Shown here piece by piece: positions 1 to 7,000 of a DNA stretch of 9,036 bases (positions are counted from its first letter, which is position 1; every line of letters begins with the position of its first letter). Under the pieces are notes generated by a model. It made no database searches. It was not told where the DNA came from and saw only the letters and a list, made by a program, of their open reading frames with translations. The translations under genes were made by a program, and so were the position numbers. Location: positions 1 through 9,036 of the forward strand of contig JAAVYX010000135.1 in the NCBI GenBank assembly GCA_022791355.1, read 5' to 3'. This DNA comes from Clostridiales bacterium. GTDB lineage: Bacteria > Bacillota > Clostridia > Oscillospirales > Acutalibacteraceae.

Positions 1-331
1 ACACAAAGTATTCCCGCGCTTTTTTCCTTGTGGCCACTCGTCCTGTGCGAAAATTCCGTCAATTCCTCTATTTTCTAACAAGCCCTAGGCCGGGACGGCC
101 TGATCGGCCCTGCCTAAGGTCGGGCGCCGACTGAATCCCGTAAGGGGCGCTACCATTACCATCGCGTTACACCTGGTCTGCCCCCAAACGGATACAGGCA
201 ACCAGCGGTGTCCTGCGCGGTGAACAGGCAGTAACCGTTTCTGATGCTTTCGCTTCACAATTCGGCTTTGTTTTGCACAGCCTATTGCGAAAGCTTCTCA
301 GTTCCCTCCCTAGATTCTGCCAGAGACAAAC
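1..331. other. Gene-free, hairpin-rich stretch at left edge
   Basis: I recognise no gene here. Several inverted repeats follow one another. CCTAGGC (84-90) pairs with GCCTAAGG (112-119) with one bulge. GCGCC (124-128) faces GGCGC (146-150), with CCC-GTAA-GGG inside, which is a GNRA-type tetraloop if read on the plus strand. ACACCTGGT (169-177) pairs with ACCAGCGGTGT (201-211) with a 2-nt bulge, and TGCC/GGCA continue the stem. GCTTTCGC (246-253) pairs perfectly with GCGAAAGC (287-294), with GGCT/AGCC nested inside. The next element is the terminator at 332-367. This could be a structured RNA, a leader, or an old palindromic repeat. It matches no riboswitch, tmRNA, RNase P, SRP or 6S signature that I know. 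Confidence 0.4.
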
Positions 332-367
332 GAAAACCGCCTTCAGCTGAATCCGCAGGCGGTTTTC
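332..367. terminator. Intrinsic terminator, probably bidirectional
   Basis: GAAAACCGCC (332-341) and GGCGGTTTTC (358-367) form a perfect 10-bp stem around a 16-nt loop that itself contains the palindrome TTCAGCTGAA. T-rich sequence follows on both strands: TTTTCTTT on plus, and TTTTCGTTTGTC on minus. It lies 37 bases beyond the stop of the metallophosphoesterase gene, so it most likely ends that transcript. It could equally end a plus-strand transcript coming from 1-331. Confidence 0.8.
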
Positions 368-404
368 TTTATGGTAAACGGCCAAACGCTTCTATTCGAT
401 TGTT

Positions 405-1595
405 CTATTCCGAAAAGGTTAGATTTAAAATCATAATCTCGCTGTCGGACCCTACTCGCATGGCCGGTCCCCACACACCTACTCCCGACGTGACGCAGGT
501 ATACATCTCTCCCTTGCGCCGTATCCCGCCGGCGTTTTCATACAGCAGCCGCACCAACAAATTTCCCGGGAAAAGCTGTCCGTTATGGGTATGTCCCGAC
601 AGGTCGACGTCCATCCCGGCGGCGGCCAGTTCGGCCAGCTCTCTGGGCTGATGATCCATGACCAAAAGCGGCTTGGATGGATCCAGCCCTTCGGTCAGTT
701 GGGCGGGGGCAAGCCGCGTTTCTCCCATTTTCCGGCTTTTGCTGGGGTCTTTGCGGCCGCAGAGGTAAAAGGCGTCGTCTATAAACAGGGTTTGGTCCGC
801 CAACAGGGTAATGCCTGCCCTTTGACAAAAGTCTGAAAACCGGGGATCCTCCTCCCGGGCCTCCTTTCGGCGGAAAGTAAAGCCGGCCAAAACGTTTTCC
901 CGCAGGTCATGATTGCCCCAGCAGGCGTAAACCCCGTACCGGCTTTTGATTCCCCGCAGAATATCCGCGATTTTTTCCGGCTGCCTGAGGGATTCGTACT
1001 CATTGTCAAAGATATCCCCCGCCAGGCAGACCAGGTCTACCTTTTCCCGGTTGAGCTTCTCCACCAGCTGTTCCATCATGGGTGCGCCTACGTTGTAGCC
1101 CAGATGCAGGTCGGCAATCAGGGCCACCTTCAGGCTTCTCACAGCGCAGGACTTGGTAACGGTAAGGTCGGCGGTATGTACCTGAATCCGTCTGGCGTGG
1201 AGAAAACCATAAGCGCTGATAAGCAGAATACAGGCCGCCGCCAGACTGCCCGCCCGCCTACAGAACCGCCTGCGGTCGAAAACCAGGCCTCCGCGCCGGG
1301 CGATACGCCGGATCAGCAGGCAGATTATATCGAAAAGACCTACGATCATCAGTATATGCAGCAGCACGCCCAACCAAAAACCGCTGACCAGTTGAAAGAG
1401 ATGATGCCAGGGTCCTGCGGATATGAGAAAGCCGGCCAGCGGCGACAGGGCCAGCGCGGCGTAAGCTGCGCCGGCTATCCATCGAAAGCATCGGGAGGCC
1501 ATTCGCCGGTGGAAGGCTCCCAGCCAGTGAAACAGCCGAAGAAACAGGTAAACATGCAGTCCAAGATAAACGGGCGCTAGAAATATTGCGGTCAT
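405..1595 (-). CDS. Membrane-anchored metallophosphoesterase (YkuE/YaeI-like)
   Basis: 396 residues. The N-terminal third is hydrophobic, with about four membrane segments (roughly residues 5-22, 38-58, 68-95, 117-133). A calcineurin-like metallophosphoesterase domain follows. Its metal-binding motifs are complete and in order: D-x-H at 162-164 (IADLHLG), GDxxD at 193-197, GNHD at 227-230, H315 in DHQP, and GHTH at 334-337. These place it in the Metallophos superfamily. The layout of membrane segments followed by the catalytic domain is that of the YkuE/YaeI group; known members hydrolyse phosphodiesters or UDP-linked lipid-A-type substrates, but the substrate here cannot be read from sequence. 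I chose the ATG at 1595 over the upstream in-frame ATG at 1631 because a GGAGGG box lies 5 bases upstream. That choice removes 12 unlikely residues. The gene looks monocistronic, with a terminator 37 bases beyond the stop. Confidence 0.92.
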   Translation of the reverse strand: MTAIFLAPVYLGLHVYLFLRLFHWLGAFHRRMASRCFRWIAGAAYAALALSPLAGFLISAGPWHHLFQLVSGFWLGVLLHILMIVGLFDIICLLIRRIARRGGLVFDRRRFCRRAGSLAAACILLISAYGFLHARRIQVHTADLTVTKSCAVRSLKVALIADLHLGYNVGAPMMEQLVEKLNREKVDLVCLAGDIFDNEYESLRQPEKIADILRGIKSRYGVYACWGNHDLRENVLAGFTFRRKEAREEDPRFSDFCQRAGITLLADQTLFIDDAFYLCGRKDPSKSRKMGETRLAPAQLTEGLDPSKPLLVMDHQPRELAELAAAGMDVDLSGHTHNGQLFPGNLLVRLLYENAGGIRRKGEMYTCVTSGVGVWGPAMRVGSDSEIMILNLTFSE

Positions 1596-1600
1596 ATCAT

Positions 1601-1606
1601 CCCTCC
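1601..1606 (-). promoter_or_regulatory. Ribosome binding site that decides the start
   Basis: GGAGGG on the minus strand, 5 bases before the ATG at 1595. No comparable box precedes the in-frame ATG at 1631, so the shorter protein is preferred. Confidence 0.75.
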
Positions 1607-1666
1607 ACACCGCCGCGCGAAACGAGCGCAAACTTGTTGGACCGTATCGTTTTTATTCCGGCAAGG

Positions 1667-1697
1667 AGTATATCCTAAATATATGTATAGGCTGCAA
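1667..1697 (-). promoter_or_regulatory. Weak candidate promoter for the metallophosphoesterase gene
   Basis: On the minus strand, TTGCAG (1692-1697) and TATACT (1667-1672) are separated by 19 bases, which is long. The surroundings are AT-rich and lie just upstream of the gene, giving a leader of about 65 bases. Several other AT-rich hexamers nearby could serve as the -10 box, so this is tentative. Confidence 0.25.
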
Positions 1698-1704
1698 ACG
1701 ATAT

Positions 1705-1755
1705 CTAAGGATTTTCTTAGAAATTTCTTGAAAAGCTTGTTTTTCAAGGAACAAG
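1705..1755. repeat. Cluster of small AT-rich inverted repeats upstream of the metallophosphoesterase gene
   Basis: CTAAG (1705-1709) pairs with CTTAG (1716-1720). CTTGAAAA (1727-1734) pairs with TTTTCAAG (1741-1748). CTTGTT (1736-1741) pairs with AACAAG (1750-1755). The last two share bases and cannot form together. They sit upstream of the candidate promoter, so they could be operator-like sites or decayed palindromes. No regulator can be named. Confidence 0.35.
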
Positions 1756-1830
1756 ATATACTTTTGTTTTCTTTAATTGAATTAGGCGGGAGGTTTCGTG
1801 TCAAGCGCCCTTGTATGGATTCTCCATTTA

Positions 1831-1915
1831 CCTGATCTACTAGCGCGCCCCTTTTCTTCAGCGAAGAAAAGGAAGCAAAAGACGCGCTCGCGGAAATCCG
1901 TAGAATTTCCGCGAG
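1831..1915 (+). repeat. Palindrome-rich intergenic repeat, copy 1
   Basis: The first 22 bases (1831-1852) match the reverse complement of 2299-2320 at 19 of 22 positions by eye, sharing the core CGCGCCCCT. A perfect hairpin follows, CCTTTTCTTC (1850-1859) with GAAGAAAAGG (1863-1872), then a GACGCGCTCGC stretch, then a second perfect hairpin, CTCGCGGAAAT (1887-1897) with ATTTCCGCGAG (1905-1915). A small AGGGC/GCCCT hairpin lies beyond, at 1938-1950. Confidence 0.6.
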
Positions 1916-2244
1916 ACGCCCTTCCTAGACGGCAAAAAGGGCTCCGCCCTCCGAACTTCCGCTCTGCGGGGTTCCTCCCTATCGATTTTTCCCTTACTTT
2001 ACATTCTGCGCCTCAGCCGCTGGCCGTTCTCCTTTCGCTTCCTGCAAAAAAGAGCTATCGTCTTAATCTCGTTATCGACGGATAAGTGAAACGTACCTCA
2101 CTAAAGCGCGGAACAGGTGCAGCGGGAGCGCGTGCATAAAGCGGGCTTTGTTATTTGCCGGATTGCCAGAAAGGCTTCCCGGCTTCCTAAGAGGCGCTGC
2201 TTCCCGCTTATATGACGGCGTTAGCGTGCGATGGGAGACGTGGG

Positions 2245-2320
2245 AGCGGCAGCCCCTGCGAGCGTTTTTTCCTCCCCTTTTGTGGCTTCACAAAAGAGAG
2301 GGGCGCGTTACTAGACCAGG
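2245..2320 (-). repeat. Palindrome-rich intergenic repeat, copy 2 (inverted)
   Basis: Read on the minus strand it begins like copy 1 (2320 down to 2299). It then has a hairpin of the same design, CTTTTGTG (2277-2284) with CACAAAAG (2289-2296) flanked by C-run/G-run arms, followed by AACGCTCGC, which resembles the ACGCGCTCGC of copy 1. The hairpin arms differ in sequence but keep their pairing, as expected of a structure under constraint or of two family members. Confidence 0.55.
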
Positions 2321-2454
2321 CTTTGCAGGAATAAGAAAGGGAAATTCGACGCGAAGCTTCCACCAAGCCGAATAAAAGAAAAGAGTACATGGCGCAAAAC
2401 TTCTCTCCCAACAAAAAATACGGAAAATTACTCGGCAAAAGGGTTGAAAAAGGC

Positions 2455-2486
2455 AAAACCCGCCGCAAATACATACGGCGGGTTTT
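2455..2486. terminator. Second intrinsic terminator after the PARG gene
   Basis: AAAACCCGCCG (2455-2465) and CGGCGGGTTTT (2476-2486) form a perfect 11-bp stem with a 10-nt loop. The minus strand continues GCCTTTTTC, and the plus strand continues into ATTTACATTTTTT. It lies about 36 bases beyond the PARG stop and just past the overlapping hairpin, so it could act as a backup, or end transcripts from either side. Confidence 0.75.
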
Positions 2487-2510
2487 CGGATTTACATTTT
2501 TTATAAAACA

Positions 2511-2551
2511 GCCTTCCAGCGTCAGTTTCCAGCAAACTGACGCTGGAAGGC
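2511..2551 (-). terminator. 18-bp terminator-like hairpin straddling the PARG stop codon
   Basis: GCCTTCCAGCGTCAGTTT (2511-2528) and its exact complement at 2534-2551 enclose a 5-nt loop. On the minus strand the hairpin is followed by TGTTTTATAAAAAAT, which is T-rich only at first. The arm transcribed first encodes the last residues of the PARG protein, and the stop codon TGA (2522-2524) lies in the second arm. Confidence 0.65.
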
Positions 2552-3406
2552 TTGATAACAATTTTGATCCGGCGAATGATCCAGCACCGCAAAAGCGATC
2601 TCCTGAAAAAAACCGGCTAAGCCTTCCTCATATAAGGCTTTTTGGAAACAGGCCGCCACTCTGGCGGGATTGTGCCCAAAAACGCCGCAGCCCCAGGCGC
2701 CCAGCACCAGAGACCGGTATCCCTCCTCAACCGCTTTCATCAAAAAATTCTCAATACGCCGAAGCATAATACGATCGATTTCCTCCCGAGGAATCTGCGC
2801 GGCCGGGCCGTTCAGATTCGGGGCCGAAAGACTGAGCACCGCGATTTCTGTCACGTCCTCGCTGAGTCGCAGCATGGTATCCCGGAATATATAAACTACA
2901 GGGGACCAGATCATACAGCCGGTATCGGCCGGCCGCCCCAGCATCCGATTGAGCTGATAAACCTCATAAGCCTCTGGATGGCGCAGGGATGCGTACAGAG
3001 TGGTGCGCCGGCAGATCGACTCCTCCTGCGCCGAAGCCCCCGTCAGATAACCGCCTCCCGGCGTGTAGGGATCGGCAAAATTCATCAGCAGCGGCTTATT
3101 GCGGTCGGCCAGCCGCTTGGCTGCCGAACAGCAATCCTCGTTGGTCACCTGGCAGACAGGGCAGAGCCTCCTATCGGGCCGGGGATGCCGCTGCCAAAAG
3201 TTTTCCCGTAGCGCCTGCAGGTCAGGCAGCCGCAGAATATCCACTTCTTTACACTGACGAATCATGCGGTTTTGGGTTCGTTTCGCCAACCCGTCCGGCA
3301 TAAAGGTTCCGCGCGCTATCAGCCGCATATTTTCGGCAGCCACCTGCGCCAATATCTGCCGCCTGCTTTTGTGCGCAGTTGCTACGCCCCTTTTCTCCGC
3401 CTCCAT
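2522..3406 (-). CDS. Microbial-type PARG macrodomain protein (TIGR02452 family)
   Basis: 294 residues, cytoplasmic, with no signal or membrane segment. The bacterial PARG signature is clear: NFADPYTPGGGYLTGASAQEE at 109-129, with the GGG loop at 117-119 and the catalytic glutamate pair in QEE at 127-129. The phosphate-binding region GAWGCGVFGHNP is at 236-247. Length and motif order fit the family known as TIGR02452 / PARG_cat (formerly DUF2263), whose studied members release ADP-ribose from poly(ADP-ribose) and related ADP-ribosylated targets. The N-terminal region (about 1-100) is the family's usual lead-in. An AGGAGG box 8 bases upstream supports the ATG at 3406. A good promoter lies at 3531-3559. 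No ADP-ribosyltransferase gene is visible nearby, so its natural substrate cannot be inferred from context. The stop codon lies inside a long hairpin. Confidence 0.93.
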   Translation of the reverse strand: MEAEKRGVATAHKSRRQILAQVAAENMRLIARGTFMPDGLAKRTQNRMIRQCKEVDILRLPDLQALRENFWQRHPRPDRRLCPVCQVTNEDCCSAAKRLADRNKPLLMNFADPYTPGGGYLTGASAQEESICRRTTLYASLRHPEAYEVYQLNRMLGRPADTGCMIWSPVVYIFRDTMLRLSEDVTEIAVLSLSAPNLNGPAAQIPREEIDRIMLRRIENFLMKAVEEGYRSLVLGAWGCGVFGHNPARVAACFQKALYEEGLAGFFQEIAFAVLDHSPDQNCYQAFQRQFAGN

Positions 3407-3414
3407 GAAACCAT

Positions 3415-3420
3415 CCTCCT
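3415..3420 (-). promoter_or_regulatory. Ribosome binding site of the PARG gene
   Basis: A perfect AGGAGG on the minus strand, 8 bases before the ATG at 3406, fixes that start. Confidence 0.85.
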
Positions 3421-3530
3421 ACTTGTTGGAAGCCTCTATCAAGAAAAAACAGGGGGCCCCTTTAACTACATCCAATTATAACCATATCCACAGCCGGCAA
3501 TTGGAATTACCAGCCCTGGCAACTGGATAT

Positions 3531-3559
3531 ATTGTACTACAAATGCTACAAATTAGCAA
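3531..3559 (-). promoter_or_regulatory. Sigma-A type promoter for the PARG gene
   Basis: On the minus strand, TTGCTA (3554-3559) is followed after exactly 17 bases by TACAAT (3531-3536). The boxes match consensus at 4 of 6 and 5 of 6 positions. The predicted leader is about 115 bases and contains an AGGGGGCCCCT-type palindrome next to a T-run near 3448. Another TATAAT occurs at about 3478 without a good -35 box. Confidence 0.6.
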
Positions 3560-3974
3560 CTGTTTTATAAAAATCCACAAATAAATACGTATTGGTGTGA
3601 TATGGAAATCATTTCTTACCTGTTAGAAATAAGGATTATATTATAGTCAAACGGGAAGTTTCGCGCCAGGTACGCTTTACAATATTTCTCCAGATATCCG
3701 CCGGCAGCAAATGAGAAAGCAGCCCTTATCGCCGGCAGTTGGAACTGCGGAGAAAAAGGAATAGCGAACGGAAAAGGGCGCCATGGGACAGGAAATCCTG
3801 AGGGAAAACCGGTCGAAAAGATTCGCGGAAACGCGTCTTTGTCTGCTTTCTTCACAGGAAGAAAGCAGGGCCTCGCGCTATGCGGGCCTCCCCATCTGGG
3901 AAGCGGTCAGCATCATAAATGTTACCGTCTCCTGTGCGCATAACGAATTACATGAAAAGACGCTAACCAGCAAA
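3560..3974. other. Intergenic stretch between the PARG promoter and the GH31 terminator
   Basis: I see no supportable gene. A perfect 11-bp hairpin, CTGCTTTCTTC (3843-3853) with GAAGAAAGCAG (3858-3868) around a 4-nt loop, is not followed by a T-run on either strand, so it is probably not a terminator. GCCGGCAG occurs twice as a direct repeat near 3700-3740. The part near 3600-3660 is AT-rich. Confidence 0.4.
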
Positions 3975-4002
3975 GAACCGCCCTGCGTTTGCAGGGCGGT
4001 TC
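3975..4002 (-). terminator. Terminator of the GH31 gene
   Basis: GAACCGCCCTGC (3975-3986) and GCAGGGCGGTTC (3991-4002) form a perfect 12-bp stem with a 4-nt loop, 9 bases beyond the GH31 stop codon. The T-run on the minus strand is short (TTCTTTG), but position and strength make termination likely. Confidence 0.8.
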
Positions 4003-4011
4003 TCCACATTT

Positions 4012-7000
4012 TTACGCCTTCCGGGCTAGAATCTTGCAGATTTCCATGACGTCGGTGATGGAAATTTTATTGTCGCCGTCCAGGTCGCCCCGCAGCATCT
4101 CTTCCGCCGTAGGGGCCTTGCCAGCCGATTGACGGGCCAGTACTTTACAGGCCTCCATCACATCCTGAATCGTAACCTCTCCATTTCCGTCCAGGTCGCC
4201 GGGGACGATATCAGAGCCAGACAGCTTCGGAATGGTCTTGTCGATGGACAGCACGGCTGTAGCCACGCCATAGGTCAGGGTGATCTCGCCGGTAATCTTA
4301 CCCGCCGCCTGATCGGTGGCGTCCTGCTTTGCAAACGCCTTGGTCCAGGAGCAGGCAGCGCCGGCCTTGTCCGCCGCCTTCTCCACCAGGCCTAGAATCG
4401 CGTCAGCCGTGGTGTCGTTGGAGACGGTCATGCCCGCTACGGCCTGACTAGCGGCCTCCAAAACCACGTCCAGAATCGCTTGATCGGCAGCGTCGGCCAG
4501 GGTATAGGCGGCTACAAATACATGACCGGTACCGCTGATCTTGAAGCTGATGGTGGAATCGGCTCCCGAACGGAAGCGGATGGTAGTCGCCTTGCGCTGG
4601 GTAGAGCCGCCAACCGTATAGGACTGGCTGGCGATTTTAGCGCCGCTCTCGTCGGTGATCTCGATGGTGTTGGCGCTCTCATAGCCGCCGTGGTAGACCT
4701 TCAGCTCCTGCCATTGGCTCGTAGAGGGAGCCGATAGGGTGATGGAGCCTTGATAGGCCGTGACGGCGTTGGTAGAGCCTGCAACGCTTTCGGTGGGCGA
4801 GCCGTCGCTGAAGGAGATGGGGGGATAATCGCCAACAGACATCAGGCTTCCGGTAAAGACGGGCGCGGACAAAAGCTGCTGCACGTCCTTCTTACGGTTG
4901 ACCATACTGGTATTGCCGCCGTTGCCAAGATGGACCCAGTCCTTGATGGAATCGCTGGTCAGGTTGGTATTCCCGGTCACGTCCTCTATCTCGGCCACGG
5001 CCGTTACCTTGAGCTTTTCGTCCTCGGCGGGGTCGCCGGAGGTGACGGCCATCAGATGAATCGTACCCTTGCCGTCGGTCTTGCGATAGACGATGTTCAG
5101 CTCGCCCTCGCCGTCGGCCGCGGACGCGTCGATAACGATACGTTTATATACGCTGCCGGCCGATCCGTCAACCTCGATGAGCTGGGCGGCGGCGCCGCCG
5201 GTGAGCTCCAGCCGGCCCGCGGCGTCCTCAGCCCCGATATACAGGGAGATACGCCGGGCCTCCTCCCCTACCTTGACCTTCAAGGAGAAGCTGCCGTCCG
5301 GCAACGCCAGACCCTTGTTGGTACTGCCGGAAGCGGCGGGCGCGCCGTCGCTCCAGGTATATACGGCGCTGCCTTCGGTCACGGCCGCCGTACCGTCCAC
5401 GGTCAGCTGGCCGATTACATCCTCGCCTTCCTTCTTGGAGACGACGGTGGAAGCGTCCTCGCTGCCGTAATGGGTCCAGTCGAAGCTCCCGGAAGCGGTC
5501 AGGTCGACCGTGGGGCGAACCGCCTTCTCAGAAGCGGTGAAGGTGACGGCGGCCTTGCTGGTATCAGGCAGGGTCTCATCCTTGGGGCTGGCAAACTTGA
5601 CCCGGATCTCGCTCTCGGCGGTCAGGGCCTTTTCAAAGGTGATCTCGTAGACGTCGGCGTCCAGCGCGCCGTCGGTAAGAGCGAAGGGGGAAGCCTCGTC
5701 CGTCTTGGCAAACTTGTTGACAGCTACGGTCTTGCCGTCCAACGTGGCGGCAGTCACGTCGCCCCAGCCTTCCAGGCCGTGGATACGAACCGTCCAGGTG
5801 CGCTTATCAAAGGCGTCGCTGCCGTCAAAGCTGCCCTCAGCCTTACCCACCGTGACCACCGTTTCACCGGTAGCCTTGTCATAGGTAGTGGTAAGGGCGG
5901 TGGTGCGGTATTCGCCTTCCTTATATCCCACCGAGTTCTGATCGTCCTCATATAGCTGGGAAACGCCGTCCAGCTGGGTGCTGGGGTAGACGTCCAGGGT
6001 CACCTTGTTCCAAGGCTTCTCGCCCAGGTACTCCACATTCTCCACCAGAGGCAGCACAGAGCCCGAACGGACAAAGATGGGGGAAGTATCCAGCGTATGG
6101 GTCACAGTGACGGTCTGGGGTCCCTCGTAGGTCTGGCCCGACCAGACGTCGATCCAGCGGCCGTCGGGGATGAAGACCTCACGGCTGTCTCCCTCAGGAT
6201 ACATGGAAATGGCCTCCACCTTGAGCTTGGCCTGGCCGGTGCCCTCGAAATATTCCACCTTGATATCGTGCTCGGTGCCGGCCTTATACACCGTGGTGCC
6301 CATAGTGGTCTCGTTGTTGCTGGAGCCCCACCGGTCGATTTCCAGCTTGCCGTCTATCCAGACCCGGATGCCATCGTCGCTGGTGGTAGCCAGCCGGGCG
6401 TCGTTCTCTCCGATGGTCAGCTTGCCGGTCCAGCGGGTGGAAAAATGATCCGGGTTGACCCCTTCGGCCGGGCTGCCGTAACCCCAGTCAAAGAAAAGCT
6501 GGCTGTCGGTCCGGGTCAGGACGGGATCGCCTTGGAGCTTTTGCTCGCCCGAATCGTTGAAGTACTCGGCCTTCAAGCCGGGACGGCCCTCGCTGCTGAA
6601 CCAGGCGGCGGGGATGACCTCCCGGTCGCCGGCCTCCCAGATGGGAGCGACCAGGATACTGTCGCCAATGGTGTAGGTAGTGTTATCCTGGCTTTCGGCG
6701 TACTGGGGATAGTTGTAGTCCAGCCGCTGGGTGATGGGCAGACCGGTGTCGTAGGCCTTACGGGCGGCGGCGTAGAAGACCGGCATGAGCCGGTAGCGCA
6801 TCTGTACGTATTCCCGGGCCACATACTCGGCGGCCTCCCCGTAGAGCCAGGGGGCGCGGTTGACGTCGTTCCCCACGCTGTGGTAGCGGAAGATGGGCGA
6901 GAAGGCGGCGTACTGGCTCCACCGGGTCCACTGATCGGGGGAGTTTTTGCCGTAATGGCCGCCCACGTCGGCGCTGACGTAGGGCACGCCGGTGATAGCT

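Larger units (their letters stand above)
1756..2454. other. Long noncoding stretch with an inverted pair of palindromic repeats
   Basis: About 700 bases with no frame that has a convincing start, ribosome binding site or domain. It holds the two repeat copies listed separately, near 1831-1915 and 2245-2320, and an unassigned GC-rich centre with many short palindromes. I see no transposase remnant. The layout resembles a MITE-like or REP-like intergenic insertion that has decayed. Confidence 0.45.

Noticed and set aside
1..64. Possible start of a minus-strand gene running off the left edge (open frame after a GAGG box)
   Set aside because: Two frames are open to the edge, but the only start-like codon (TTG at 62) is 2 bases from GAGG, and about 20 residues are too few to recognise anything.
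54..67. Match to the universal small-subunit rRNA segment around position 907-920 (minus strand GGAATTGACGG)
   Set aside because: Only about 12-13 bases agree. The flanks that should read AAACTCAAA and GGGGCCCGCACAAG do not match, so this is no rRNA fragment.
244..651. Plus-strand open frame of 135 codons
   Set aside because: It runs through the terminator hairpin and antisense into the metallophosphoesterase gene, with no ribosome binding site or domain.
909..1580. Plus-strand open frame of 223 codons
   Set aside because: Antisense to the metallophosphoesterase gene, whose motifs are complete. The frame has no recognisable domain and reflects GC-rich codon use.
1798..2085. Plus-strand 95-codon frame, basic and Arg/Lys-rich
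   Set aside because: It translates straight through the palindromic repeat and its hairpins, so it is an artefact of that element.
2389..2769. Plus-strand frame with a basic N-terminus (MAQNFSPNKK)
   Set aside because: It passes through two terminator hairpins and then runs antisense to the PARG gene, with no good ribosome binding site.
3616..3855. Minus-strand 79-codon frame between the PARG and GH31 genes
   Set aside because: No ribosome binding site and Phe/Pro-rich low-complexity sequence. It starts inside the hairpin at 3843-3868.
4750..5955. Long plus-strand frame of 401 codons, Gly/Val-rich (likewise 6097-7035 and 7468-8160)
   Set aside because: These frames are antisense to the GH31 gene, where domain order and catalytic motifs are unambiguous. 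The Gly/Val/Ala-rich translation is typical of the reverse strand of a GC-rich gene.
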